Assembly: GCF_019857225.1 (NCBI RefSeq)
Contig: NZ_JAFJSY010000023.1
Coordinates: forward strand, 87,191-151,190
DNA length: 64,000 nucleotides
Source of the DNA: Streptomyces plumbidurans
GTDB lineage: Bacteria > Actinomycetota > Actinomycetes > Streptomycetales > Streptomycetaceae
Direction: 5' to 3'
A program made the translations under genes and the position numbers. Numbering within the stretch: the stretch's first letter is position 1; each line of letters begins with the position of its first letter. Below the pieces are notes generated by a model that had not been told where the DNA came from, made no database searches, and worked only from the letters and a program-made list of their open reading frames with translations. This document shows, piece by piece, positions 56,209 through 62,708 of the stretch.

Positions 56209-56664
56209 TCAGTTCTCCCCCAAGAGAGCTGCAGCCGCATCGAGTTGGCCCGGGATCTCCCTGGACAGCGCGCGGTCTGCAGCGTCGGACTGGCATGCGG
56301 GGGCGACGCACCACGGGTGCCGGCAGGCGGGTTTCACGTAGCCGGTCGGGCGGCGTCCGTGCTCAATCTCGAAGGCGACGGGGCGCACGGACAGCTTGCG
56401 GCCGCGGTGGGAGAGGATCGGGGTGCAGTCCTGGGCCCTCTCCCCGATCCACACCATGTGGCCGCCGTCGGTCTCCCGGGTGTAGAGGACGAACTTCTGC
56501 TGCACCGTCAGCGCCGGCCGTGCGGCCGGGAAACGGTGCTTCGCCCGGAGTTCGGCGACGGTCGCCGCACCGACGTTCAGCCGCTCCGTGATGGCGCGGT
56601 TGGACAGGCCAGCGGCGAGACACTGGAGGATCTCGGCCTCTTTCGGGTGGGCGCCGGTCGCCAT
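56209..56664 (-). CDS. HTH protein with HNH-like C-terminus
   Basis: A 151-residue protein. Residues 8-43 are a LuxR-type helix-turn-helix (EAEILQCLAAGLSNRAITER, ATVAELRAKHRFP). The C-terminal half (GHMVWIGERAQDCTPILSH, ACRHPWCVAPAC) ends as in HNH-fold DNA-binding phage proteins (compare 52979). It directly precedes the WhiB-like gene. Likely DNA-binding; nuclease activity uncertain. Confidence 0.68.
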   Translation of the reverse strand: MATGAHPKEAEILQCLAAGLSNRAITERLNVGAATVAELRAKHRFPAARPALTVQQKFVLYTRETDGGHMVWIGERAQDCTPILSHRGRKLSVRPVAFEIEHGRRPTGYVKPACRHPWCVAPACQSDAADRALSREIPGQLDAAAALLGEN

Positions 56665-56667
56665 GGG

Positions 56668-56928
56668 TCACCTCTCCTGCTGACGTCGCAGCTGACGGGG
56701 GATGCGCGGAGGACGGCGCCGGCCGGAGGGATGACGGGCAACAGCTGCCTCCAGCTCCGCCCAGTCGGCGAAGGCTTCGGCCTCGGCAGAGCAGTCGTCC
56801 TCGGCGCAGTCCGGCGTCTGCAGCTCCGCCGGGTCGGCGAGGAGCTGGTGCAGCGCCTTGCCGACACCGATGGCCAGCACCGTGAGCAGCACGGCGGCGA
56901 GGACCACGTACAGAGCCATCGTGGTCAC
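56668..56928 (-). CDS. Membrane-anchored small protein
   Basis: An 86-residue protein, GTG at 56928 coupled as GTGA. The N-terminal helix (MALYVVLAAVLLTVLAIGVG) is a membrane anchor. A short acidic loop with two Cys (TPDCAEDDCSAEAEAF) and a basic arginine-rich end follow (GRRRPPRIPRQLRR). Function unknown. Confidence 0.6.
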   Translation of the reverse strand: MTTMALYVVLAAVLLTVLAIGVGKALHQLLADPAELQTPDCAEDDCSAEAEAFADWAELEAAVARHPSGRRRPPRIPRQLRRQQER

Positions 56929-57662
56929 CGGCGGCCGCCCTTCGTGCGAGGCGTACGGCCGGGCCTGTAGCGGCGGCAGGAGGGGTTGCTGTCGTCCAAC
57001 TCCAGACGGCCGGCCATGACGAGAGCGATGAGATCTCCTCGTACGGCCTTGGCCGACAGCCCCTTCCAGCCCCAGCTCCGGTAGATGCGGTGCGCGCCAT
57101 GGGTGGTGATCGGCTGCCCGCTGTTCTCGATGCGCGTCAGCAGCCGGGACTGGCGCTCCGCCGCACCGGGCGTGCCGGTGAACTGCCCCTGTGCAAGCTC
57201 CTGCTGGACCTTGGCGATGGCGGCGCGCAACTCGGCGATCTCCGCGGCCTGGTCGAAGACCAGGCCACGCAGCAGCTGCGCGTCGTCGAGGCCGGCACGG
57301 CGTTCCGGCTCCGGGAGCAGCGTCGGCCACTGGTGCCAGACGCCGTCGACGTAGGCGGCGTGTGCCTGGGCGAGGCGATGGCCGTACTGCCACGTGCAGG
57401 TGACGTCGGGCCGGTCGGGATCCGGCTGCCCGCAGTACCCGCCGGGTGGCGGGATCTCCAGCCGGTGCCACTGGCCGTCACGCAGCTCCAGCGTGCGCCA
57501 CGCGCCGCCCGTGCGGCAGTACTGCAACCGCGCGCCGGTCTCGGGATGCGTCGTCTCGTGGTCCTCCCAGTGCGAGGGCGGAAGTTCGCACTGCACGGGG
57601 ATCGACCAGTGCACCGATACGCACCGGGCGAGGTCGGCGAGGTCGGGGGCGATCTCAGGCAT
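56925..57662 (-). CDS. Hypothetical protein with C-terminal wHTH-like region
   Basis: A 245-residue protein, ATG at 57662, overlapping its upstream neighbour by 8 bases. The N-terminal half has Cys/His/Trp residues (VQCELPPSHWEDHETTHP, DVTCTWQYGHRLAQAH). The middle is a helix (ELRAAIAKVQQEL). The end (HGAHRIYRSWGWKGLSAKAV, IALVMAGRLEL) may be a winged helix. Function unknown; DNA binding possible. Confidence 0.62.
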   Translation of the reverse strand: MPEIAPDLADLARCVSVHWSIPVQCELPPSHWEDHETTHPETGARLQYCRTGGAWRTLELRDGQWHRLEIPPPGGYCGQPDPDRPDVTCTWQYGHRLAQAHAAYVDGVWHQWPTLLPEPERRAGLDDAQLLRGLVFDQAAEIAELRAAIAKVQQELAQGQFTGTPGAAERQSRLLTRIENSGQPITTHGAHRIYRSWGWKGLSAKAVRGDLIALVMAGRLELDDSNPSCRRYRPGRTPRTKGGRR

Positions 57663-57957
57663 GAGAGCCTCCCCGCGTCTTGATCGAGCGCAGGTCGGCG
57701 CGTGCGCGGGCGATGGCCGAGCAGCGGCCGGCGCAGTACCAGTGGCTGGCAGCGCCGTCCTTGCTGCCCGGGACCCGGACCATGCCGGGGTCCGGCTGCG
57801 GTCCGGTGCCCACGCTGCCGCAGCCCTCGGCATAGCAGGCGTCGACGACCGGGCCGCTGGGCGGCAGCTGCTTCTTCTTGGCGCGAGAGGTGGTCTGCAC
57901 CGGCTTGGACCGGGGCAGCCAGTGGCCGGTGGCGTCTCGCTCGAGGGCGCTGGTCAT
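57655..57957 (-). CDS. Small Cys-containing protein
   Basis: A 100-residue protein, ATG at 57957 (ATGA coupled). ACYAEGCGSV and HWYCAGRCSAIARA make a four-Cys zinc set, and the ends are basic. Typical of the early gene set. Function unknown. Confidence 0.62.
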   Translation of the reverse strand: MTSALERDATGHWLPRSKPVQTTSRAKKKQLPPSGPVVDACYAEGCGSVGTGPQPDPGMVRVPGSKDGAASHWYCAGRCSAIARARADLRSIKTRGGSHA

Positions 57958-58343
57958 GAGCGCCCCGAGGAACCCTGCGAGAGGAGCCGGCCGAGGGTGA
58001 TGTAGCCGTCGACGCTGTCGATGCGGGAGTGGCCGCAGGCCGTGCACGGCCGCACCAGGTCGAAGCTCGTCGTCTCGGCGCCGTGGTCCACGAGATAGCG
58101 GAGATACTCCGGGCGCCCGGGCTCCAGGAGCGCCGTCGCCTGCTCCACCGACTCGGCGAGCTCGTCGGCCGGCGTGTACTGCCAGTCGAGATCCGCAGCG
58201 GTCTGGCTCAGCGTCTTCTTCGCGCACTGCCGGGCGAAGCCGAGGAACTCCTCGCGGCTGGCTGCGAACTCCTTGGCCTCCAGCTCGGGTACCGCGGCTT
58301 CGTACTCCGTGAAGGAGGTGAGGGCGGCTTCGATGACGTTCAT
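57954..58343 (-). CDS. Helical protein with C-terminal zinc pair
   Basis: A 129-residue protein, ATG at 58343. A long helical region (AALTSFTEYEAAVPELEAKEF, REEFLGFARQCAKKTLSQT) ends in RPCTACGHSRI, a single Cys pair, with another strand. Function unknown. Confidence 0.62.
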   Translation of the reverse strand: MNVIEAALTSFTEYEAAVPELEAKEFAASREEFLGFARQCAKKTLSQTAADLDWQYTPADELAESVEQATALLEPGRPEYLRYLVDHGAETTSFDLVRPCTACGHSRIDSVDGYITLGRLLSQGSSGRS

Positions 58344-58951
58344 ACGGCTACCTCGAGGGTCTCGGGCTGGTACTGGGTTGCGATCCAGGCAGCGGCCTTC
58401 TCGATCGTTCGGAGCTCGGTGCGCCGGCGGGCCCAGCGCAGGGTGGCGTCGCCGTACGGGCCGTCGGGGTCCGCAACGGCGCTGGCCTGCCATCGGGGGT
58501 GCTGTCCGGTGGTGCGGTAGTGGCAGATCGTTCCGGCGATGTCGGCGGCCTGGGCCGGCAGGCGCGGGGTGAGGGTGACGAGGTACTCGCGCGGTTCGCC
58601 GCCGCGGCCGGGGACGATCTGCGCTCCGGCCCACAGCCACAGGCCCTCGACTTCGCGGGGCGCCTGCCCGTAGCCGTATGCGGCGGCGGTGGTGCTGTAG
58701 ATGCCGACGTCCTCGCCGCTGATGATGTGGACGGCCTCGCAGCTGCGGCATACGAGCCGCACGGTGAAGCGGCCGAAGAGGTTGGCGTGGCCGCAGTCCT
58801 CGGCGGTGCAGGCGTGCGGGTCGTCACCGACGTTGAGGCGGCCGCGCCGCCCCTCGTCCATGCGCAGCTGGGGCTCCCACACGGGCAGCGGGCAGTCCTG
58901 TCCGTGTTCCAGCCGGGTCCATCCCAGGTACAGGTCGCGCACGATGTTCAC
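58340..58951 (-). CDS. Hypothetical protein with Cys cluster
   Basis: A 203-residue protein, GTG at 58951. HACTAEDCGHANLFGRF and LVCRSCEAVHII form a plausible zinc site near residues 50-80. A helical C-terminal domain (RTELRTIEKAAAWIATQYQ) may be wHTH-like. It belongs to the same block of overlapping early genes and is 4 bases from both neighbours. Confidence 0.62.
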   Translation of the reverse strand: MNIVRDLYLGWTRLEHGQDCPLPVWEPQLRMDEGRRGRLNVGDDPHACTAEDCGHANLFGRFTVRLVCRSCEAVHIISGEDVGIYSTTAAAYGYGQAPREVEGLWLWAGAQIVPGRGGEPREYLVTLTPRLPAQAADIAGTICHYRTTGQHPRWQASAVADPDGPYGDATLRWARRRTELRTIEKAAAWIATQYQPETLEVAV

Positions 58952-59976
58952 TGCTTGCCTCCCTCGGCCACGGCGGTGGGCTGCGCCGGGGCCGGGGTGA
59001 GGTGGCCCTCGGCCATGACGACGGAGGCCAGCGGGTACAGCTGCCCGTCGCCGCCGCGCAGGCCGACCAGCGGCATGCCGGCCGGGCTCTGGCGCTGGCC
59101 GAAGTACAGCCAGACGTGGCCGTTGCGGCCGATGTAGCCGCGGGTGAGGTCGTACATCCGGCCCCACAGGTAGAACGGCTCTCCGGCGGCTTCCTTGGCC
59201 TCGGTCAGCAGGCGGGGAACGTCGTGGGCGGCGAGATGGACATCGATGCCGTCGACGTGGCCGGCGACGAGCTGCATGTGCCCGGACGTCTTCGTGGTGA
59301 TGTTCACCGGGGTGTTGATCGCGGCGAGCCAGTACTCCCAGTCGCTGAGGGAGGCAGCGCGGATCGTGATCAGGACGCGGGGGCCGTCCGCGGCGATCCC
59401 GAGGACCTCGAGCCGCCGGTTGTGCTCGGCGCGCAGGGCGGCGGCGACGCTGACGGCGCGGGCGTGCTGGTCGTCCCAGTCGGCGGGCCGCTGGGGCAGG
59501 GCCGACACGGGCCGGATCTGCGGGACCTGGCCCTCGACCCGCTGAACGGTCACGGCGCTCCGCTGGGGTCCGTCGGCGTCCGCGGGGTGCCCTGCGGGAC
59601 GGATGCGGGTGACGACCTGGGCCCCGCGGGCGGCGGGGGTCGGCGGGCCCGGAGCCGGTTCGGGGGCCTGCTGTGCTTCGGGGCTGTCGTCGTCGCCGAG
59701 GATGCCTTTGCGGCGGAGGGCGGCCGCGATACGCACGGCGACCTCGCTGGGGTAGCCGCAGTCCTCGACGATGGTGTCGACGGCGGCCTGGTACGCCTGG
59801 GGCAGGTTGCGGCGGGCCTCGACCTGGATACGCAGCCGCTCCAGGACGCCGGCACCGCCGGGGCCGACGAGGCGGCCTTGCGCGTCGAGATCGGCGACGA
59901 AGGCGCGGGCGACCGTGCCCAGGCGGTCGGCGAGTTCCTGCTCGATGTCACTTCGGGGCTGCTGGTGGGTCGTCAT
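58948..59976 (-). CDS. Hypothetical early protein
   Basis: A 342-residue protein, ATG at 59976, overlapping the sigma gene's stop. The N-terminal helical part (DIEQELADRLGTVARAFVADL, IVEDCGYPSEVAVRIAAALR) is followed by a proline-rich linker (about 100-170) and a globular C-terminal domain (DWEYWLAAINTPVNIT, EPFYLWGRMYDLTRG). The family recurs in Streptomyces genomes, but I cannot name a function. Being coupled to the sigma factor suggests co-expression. Confidence 0.65.
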   Translation of the reverse strand: MTTHQQPRSDIEQELADRLGTVARAFVADLDAQGRLVGPGGAGVLERLRIQVEARRNLPQAYQAAVDTIVEDCGYPSEVAVRIAAALRRKGILGDDDSPEAQQAPEPAPGPPTPAARGAQVVTRIRPAGHPADADGPQRSAVTVQRVEGQVPQIRPVSALPQRPADWDDQHARAVSVAAALRAEHNRRLEVLGIAADGPRVLITIRAASLSDWEYWLAAINTPVNITTKTSGHMQLVAGHVDGIDVHLAAHDVPRLLTEAKEAAGEPFYLWGRMYDLTRGYIGRNGHVWLYFGQRQSPAGMPLVGLRGGDGQLYPLASVVMAEGHLTPAPAQPTAVAEGGKQ

Positions 59977-60590
59977 GCTGCGTACTCCCCCTGGTAGGAG
60001 CTGCGGAGGGCGCGGTTCTGCTGGAGGACACGCATGGCCCTGTACTGGGTGGTCTTGGTGGCTCCCTCGGACAGGCCGAGGGCGGCAGCCGTCTCCGACA
60101 CGGACCGCTGGAGCAGGAAGCGGAGAACGAGGACGTCGCGCTGCTGCGGCGTCATGGCGGCCATCGCCGCGCGCAGCTGGAGCGCGTTGAACCGCTCGAA
60201 GATCTCGTCGTCCGGGGCCGGGGAGACAAGGCCCCAGTAGTCCGAGACGTCGCTGAGGTTCTCGACGTAGGTGACCCTCTGCATGGTGCGCGACCTGTAG
60301 TGGTCGGTGACGATGTTCCGGGCGATCGTGTAGAGCCACGAGCGCAGCGACTTCTCCATCCACTCGAAGCTGTCGAGCTTGCGGAAGGCGCGCAGGAACA
60401 CCTCGGCGGTCAGGTCCTCGGTGAGCTGGCGGTGGTAGCTGATCCGCTGGCCGATGAAGGCGGCGACGCGGTCGTGGTGCAGGGCGTAGAGCTCGCCGAA
60501 CGCCTCGGCGTCGCCTTGCTGCGCGCGGGCGACAAGGGCTTGTTCTGTCGTGTCGTGGTCGCCGGATCTGGCGTTAGCCTCAACGATCAA
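59973..60590 (-). CDS. ECF-type RNA polymerase sigma factor
   Basis: A 205-residue protein, TTG start behind GGAGAAGG. Region 2 (LYALHHDRVAAFIGQRI, LTAEVFLRAFRKLDSF, RSWLYTIARNIVTDHYRS) and region 4 (MTPQQRDVLVLRFLLQRSVSE, GLSEGATKTTQYRAM) are clear and there is no region 1 or 3, so it is an ECF-type sigma factor. No anti-sigma gene is adjacent. It probably redirects host polymerase to phage promoters, perhaps in the late operon. Inferred from family and position. Confidence 0.92.
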   Translation of the reverse strand: MIVEANARSGDHDTTEQALVARAQQGDAEAFGELYALHHDRVAAFIGQRISYHRQLTEDLTAEVFLRAFRKLDSFEWMEKSLRSWLYTIARNIVTDHYRSRTMQRVTYVENLSDVSDYWGLVSPAPDDEIFERFNALQLRAAMAAMTPQQRDVLVLRFLLQRSVSETAAALGLSEGATKTTQYRAMRVLQQNRALRSSYQGEYAA

Positions 60591-60600
60591 GGCCTTCTCC

Positions 60601-60677
60601 GTTCATGTACCGATGAACATGGGTTGGCTGTGAGTCACGCGGGGCTGCTCTGGGCCATGGCCCGGCCTGGGCAGCCC
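60601..60677. promoter_or_regulatory. Dyad and hairpin upstream of the sigma gene
   Basis: GTTCAT (60601-60606) and ATGAAC (60613-60618) form an inverted repeat 10 bases upstream of the sigma start. Further on, GGGCTGC (60642-60648) pairs with GCAGCCC (60671-60677), and within it GGGCC pairs with GGCCC. The hairpin may end the XRE transcript (minus strand) and the dyad may be the sigma promoter's operator. Confidence 0.55.
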
Positions 60678-60685
60678 CCGTCGTG

Positions 60686-60961
60686 TCAGGTCTCGCGCGG
60701 GCTCTCGGCCGGCGCCTTCCGCGGGCGCGGCACCCTTGCGGGGCGTGTGGCGTGCGGGTCTTCGTAGACGTAGGTCTCGATGCGACCGCCGTAGACGCTG
60801 CGGAGCTTCCAGACAGTCGTGAGGCTGGGCTCCTTGTCGCCGTTGGCGAGTCGGTGGAGCGTGGCCTTGCTGATGCCGGTCTGTTCGGCGATGTCCGCCA
60901 CAGACGTTGCATCCTTCGACCTGGCCTTTTGCAAGACCTTGGTCATGTTCAGGCGAAGCAT
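60686..60961 (-). CDS. Cro/XRE-type small regulator
   Basis: A 91-residue protein with ATG at 60961 behind AAGGGGGA. The helix-turn-helix (DATSVADIAEQTGISKATLHRLANGDKEPSLTTV, about residues 15-50) is a textbook XRE fold with a basic tail (TRPARVPRPRKAP). It faces the 61199 repressor gene over the operator region and is the first gene of the leftward early operon. Position is that of Cro. Confidence 0.85.
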   Translation of the reverse strand: MLRLNMTKVLQKARSKDATSVADIAEQTGISKATLHRLANGDKEPSLTTVWKLRSVYGGRIETYVYEDPHATRPARVPRPRKAPAESPRET

Positions 60962-60985
60962 GGGTGCAGTCCCCCTTGGAACTCT

Positions 60986-61160
60986 CACGCGTGCGACTTG
61001 GTCGCATGCATGCAACCTATGCGACTAACTCACACGTGCGCAAGTTGCATCGCCGGAATGACGGCAGAACTTTTTTGCCGTACGCGCGAGCGAGCAAGAG
61101 CGCACGGCCTGCGGAAACGAAAAACCCAGCCTTGACCTGCGAAGTCGCATGCGTGCGACT
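60986..61160. promoter_or_regulatory. Lysogeny switch operators (TGCGAC repeats)
   Basis: The divergent gap 60962-61198 holds at least five TGCGAC/GTCGCA copies: 60992 and 61001 facing each other around TTG, 61020, and an inverted pair AGTCGCA (61143-61149)/TGCGACT (61154-61160) around TGCG. The stretch CACGCGTGCGACT (60986-60998) recurs exactly at 5121-5133. Likely operators of the repressor and the Cro-like protein. Promoter boxes not fixed. Confidence 0.65.
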
Positions 61161-61198
61161 GTGGTGTAAGTTGCGCGCGTGCGCGCTACTCTCGCGGA

Positions 61199-61675
61199 AT
61201 GCGGAGCATGGAAGATCCCCCACAAGGCAACGCCCGCGAGGAACGGCAGGCTCTCGCTGGGCACGTCGGTGCATACCTCACCGATCGCGCGACCTCGGCT
61301 GGGTTCGACGTCCGGCAACGAGCCGGCGGCCGGGCCCAGCTGGCCTCTCTACTTGGGGTGAGCATCACGACGGTGAGCCGCACCCTGGACGGCAAGACCC
61401 TGCCGCTCCCCTCGCAGCTGAACGCCTGGGCCAACGTTCTCGGCATTGACCATGACGAGCTACTAGTTGAATCCGGGCTCATTCCTCGCAAACAGCCCCC
61501 AGAGGCTGCAAAAGAGGAGGTAACGTCAGCCGCACTCACCCCGGATGTGGCGATGGATGCGTGGGGGATCAGCGATCCCAAAATCCGCAAGATGCTCAAC
61601 GGAACCATCGAGCAAGCGATCGAGCTCCAACGCGGGATCGATGCTGCCGACCGGGGGGCCACAGCAAGGGGGTAA
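61199..61675 (+). CDS. Phage repressor-like HTH protein
   Basis: A 158-residue protein; ATG at 61199 or 61208, neither with a strong ribosome site. The helix-turn-helix (GGRAQLASLLGVSITTVSRTLDGKTLPLPS, about residues 43-75) is followed by a helical C-terminal region (VAMDAWGISDPKIRKMLNGTI). Opposite direction to the Cro-like gene and next to the att site is where an immunity repressor sits. It has no obvious peptidase fold, so it is not a classical LexA-type self-cleaving repressor. Confidence 0.8.
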   Translation: MRSMEDPPQGNAREERQALAGHVGAYLTDRATSAGFDVRQRAGGRAQLASLLGVSITTVSRTLDGKTLPLPSQLNAWANVLGIDHDELLVESGLIPRKQPPEAAKEEVTSAALTPDVAMDAWGISDPKIRKMLNGTIEQAIELQRGIDAADRGATARG

Positions 61676-61681
61676 TAAGAG

Positions 61682-62284
61682 GTGGCATACAGACTGGCGG
61701 CGGCATCAACGGCCGTATGCGCGGCTGGAGGCGTCCTCGTGGGGGACGGCGTCTGGCGGCACACCTGGGAGACCGCGGTCTCCGGAGTGGGCGTCCTGGC
61801 GGCCGGAACAGTGGGGGTATTCGCAGTGACCGTGCGCTACGCGTTGCGTCAGTTCGACGCGCGTACACGGGCACAGCTACGCGAGGTGACTGACCTGCAG
61901 CGCACCGGCGACCTGGAGATGCAGCGACGCGAACACGAGCTGGAAAGACGCGAGGAAGCACTCCGGCGCGCACGGACCACGATGAGCTTGCGGCTCGCCA
62001 GCTACGCGAAGGCTCTCGACGACGCCCGCAACGCAGCCGGCTATCTGCGCGCTCAGGTGTGTGAGCTTCAGCAGGAGATCGTCGAAGTCAACGACGAGCG
62101 GAACCAGCTGATCGTCGAGGAGCTCGTGCAGTCGCGCGAGGCCTTCACGTCGAAGGGCTACGGACGGCTGCGCGTCGCTGGCAGCAAAGGGCCGGCCACC
62201 GGCGTCGGGCACCGCCGGTCGCGAGATGCCACCCCGCTCATACCCGAGCGGGAAGGCCAGTTGAGGAAAATCGATACGCCGTAA
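61682..62284 (+). CDS. Membrane and coiled-coil protein beside repressor
   Basis: A 200-residue protein, GTG at 61682, 6 bases after the repressor. Two hydrophobic stretches (about residues 4-24 and 33-53, TAVSGVGVLAAGTVGVFAVTVRY) are followed by a coiled coil (about 68-150) and a charged end. Same transcript as the repressor and thus likely expressed in the lysogen. Superinfection exclusion or host-membrane function is plausible but unproven. Confidence 0.75.
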   Translation: MAYRLAAASTAVCAAGGVLVGDGVWRHTWETAVSGVGVLAAGTVGVFAVTVRYALRQFDARTRAQLREVTDLQRTGDLEMQRREHELERREEALRRARTTMSLRLASYAKALDDARNAAGYLRAQVCELQQEIVEVNDERNQLIVEELVQSREAFTSKGYGRLRVAGSKGPATGVGHRRSRDATPLIPEREGQLRKIDTP

Positions 62285-62289
62285 AGATC

Positions 62290-62366
62290 AACGTCCTTTG
62301 CGGTGAAGGACGTTGGCAGACAGAGCGGAGCCGTCCCGGGCCGGAAGACCGGGACGGCTCCGCTCT
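62290..62366. terminator. Double hairpin after the repressor operon
   Basis: AACGTCCTT (62290-62298) pairs with AAGGACGTT (62306-62314). A second hairpin has 18-base arms, 62322-62339 and 62349-62366, loop 9. The tandem hairpins follow the stop of the 61682 gene at 62284 and close the repressor transcript. Confidence 0.8.
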
Positions 62367-62510
62367 CTGCGCCGGCGCCATCATCCGCGGCTGCGTCTCA
62401 CGGATATCTCACACAGATCTCACGCACTGACCGGCGCCCCCGGCAGAAAGCGGCTCTGACCAGGCACGGAAGCCCCCGCACGGAAAATGCGAACCCGCTG
62501 CGGAAGGTCT
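62367..62510. other. Gene-free stretch before the host junction, with TCTCAC repeats
   Basis: TCTCAC occurs three times in register (62396, 62407, 62418), one helical turn (11 bases) apart. This pattern is usual for integrase arm-type or excisionase sites near attP. No gene is visible. It lies on the phage side of the pcaD junction. Confidence 0.5.
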
Positions 62511-62642
62511 TTAGAACTTGTGCCACGTCGTTCCCAGTGAGGGACCGAGGATCAGGACCGGGGCGTCTTCTGGGCCGTCCAGGCGGTATTGCAGGGTGTT
62601 CATCGGTGTCTCACTCACCCGCCCGAGCCTCTCATCCGTCAT
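62511..62642 (-). pseudogene. pcaD: 5' fragment of 3-oxoadipate enol-lactonase, cut by prophage
   Basis: On the minus strand the 43 codons from ATG 62642 read MTDERLGRVSETPMNTLQY and go on through RLDGPEDAPVLILGPSLGTT, matching the start of Streptomyces PcaD (alpha/beta-hydrolase that opens the beta-ketoadipate enol-lactone). A functional PcaD continues WHMWDRQ; here it reads WHKF and stops at 62513-62511. The rest of the gene is missing from the window. The most natural reading is attR of a prophage integrated within pcaD. A simple truncation is the alternative. It was found by translating the minus strand directly. Confidence 0.75.
62515..62545. other. Inferred attachment-site (attR) core region
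   Basis: Host-like coding ends at the TGGCAC codons (about 62519-62524 on the plus strand), so crossover took place there or a few bases before. The exact core and its copy on the left cannot be shown without the left end. Confidence 0.45.
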
Positions 62643-62708
62643 GACAGCGCTTGCGAGCGGGGTGCCGGCTGCCGCGGGCCGCGGCGGTGCGGACGCCGTG
62701 GCGTCGTC

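Larger units (their letters stand above)
1..62530. mobile_element. Integrated siphovirus prophage (left end outside window)
   Basis: A complete set of siphovirus structural genes (terminase, portal, protease, capsid, tail, tape measure, lysis) reads on the minus strand, with an early region and a divergent regulator switch to its right. The right boundary is inferred from a host pcaD gene cut after 41 codons at about 62520. The other pcaD half and an integrase are absent, so the left boundary must lie before position 1, unless the left arm was rearranged. The accessory block at 1-6140 would then be prophage cargo. The presence of a prophage is certain; the exact limits are inferred. Confidence 0.85.

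Noticed and set aside
62367..62510. tRNA gene as attachment site
   Set aside because: No cloverleaf or T-loop sequence is seen here or at 6189-6294; the host-side match is to pcaD coding sequence.
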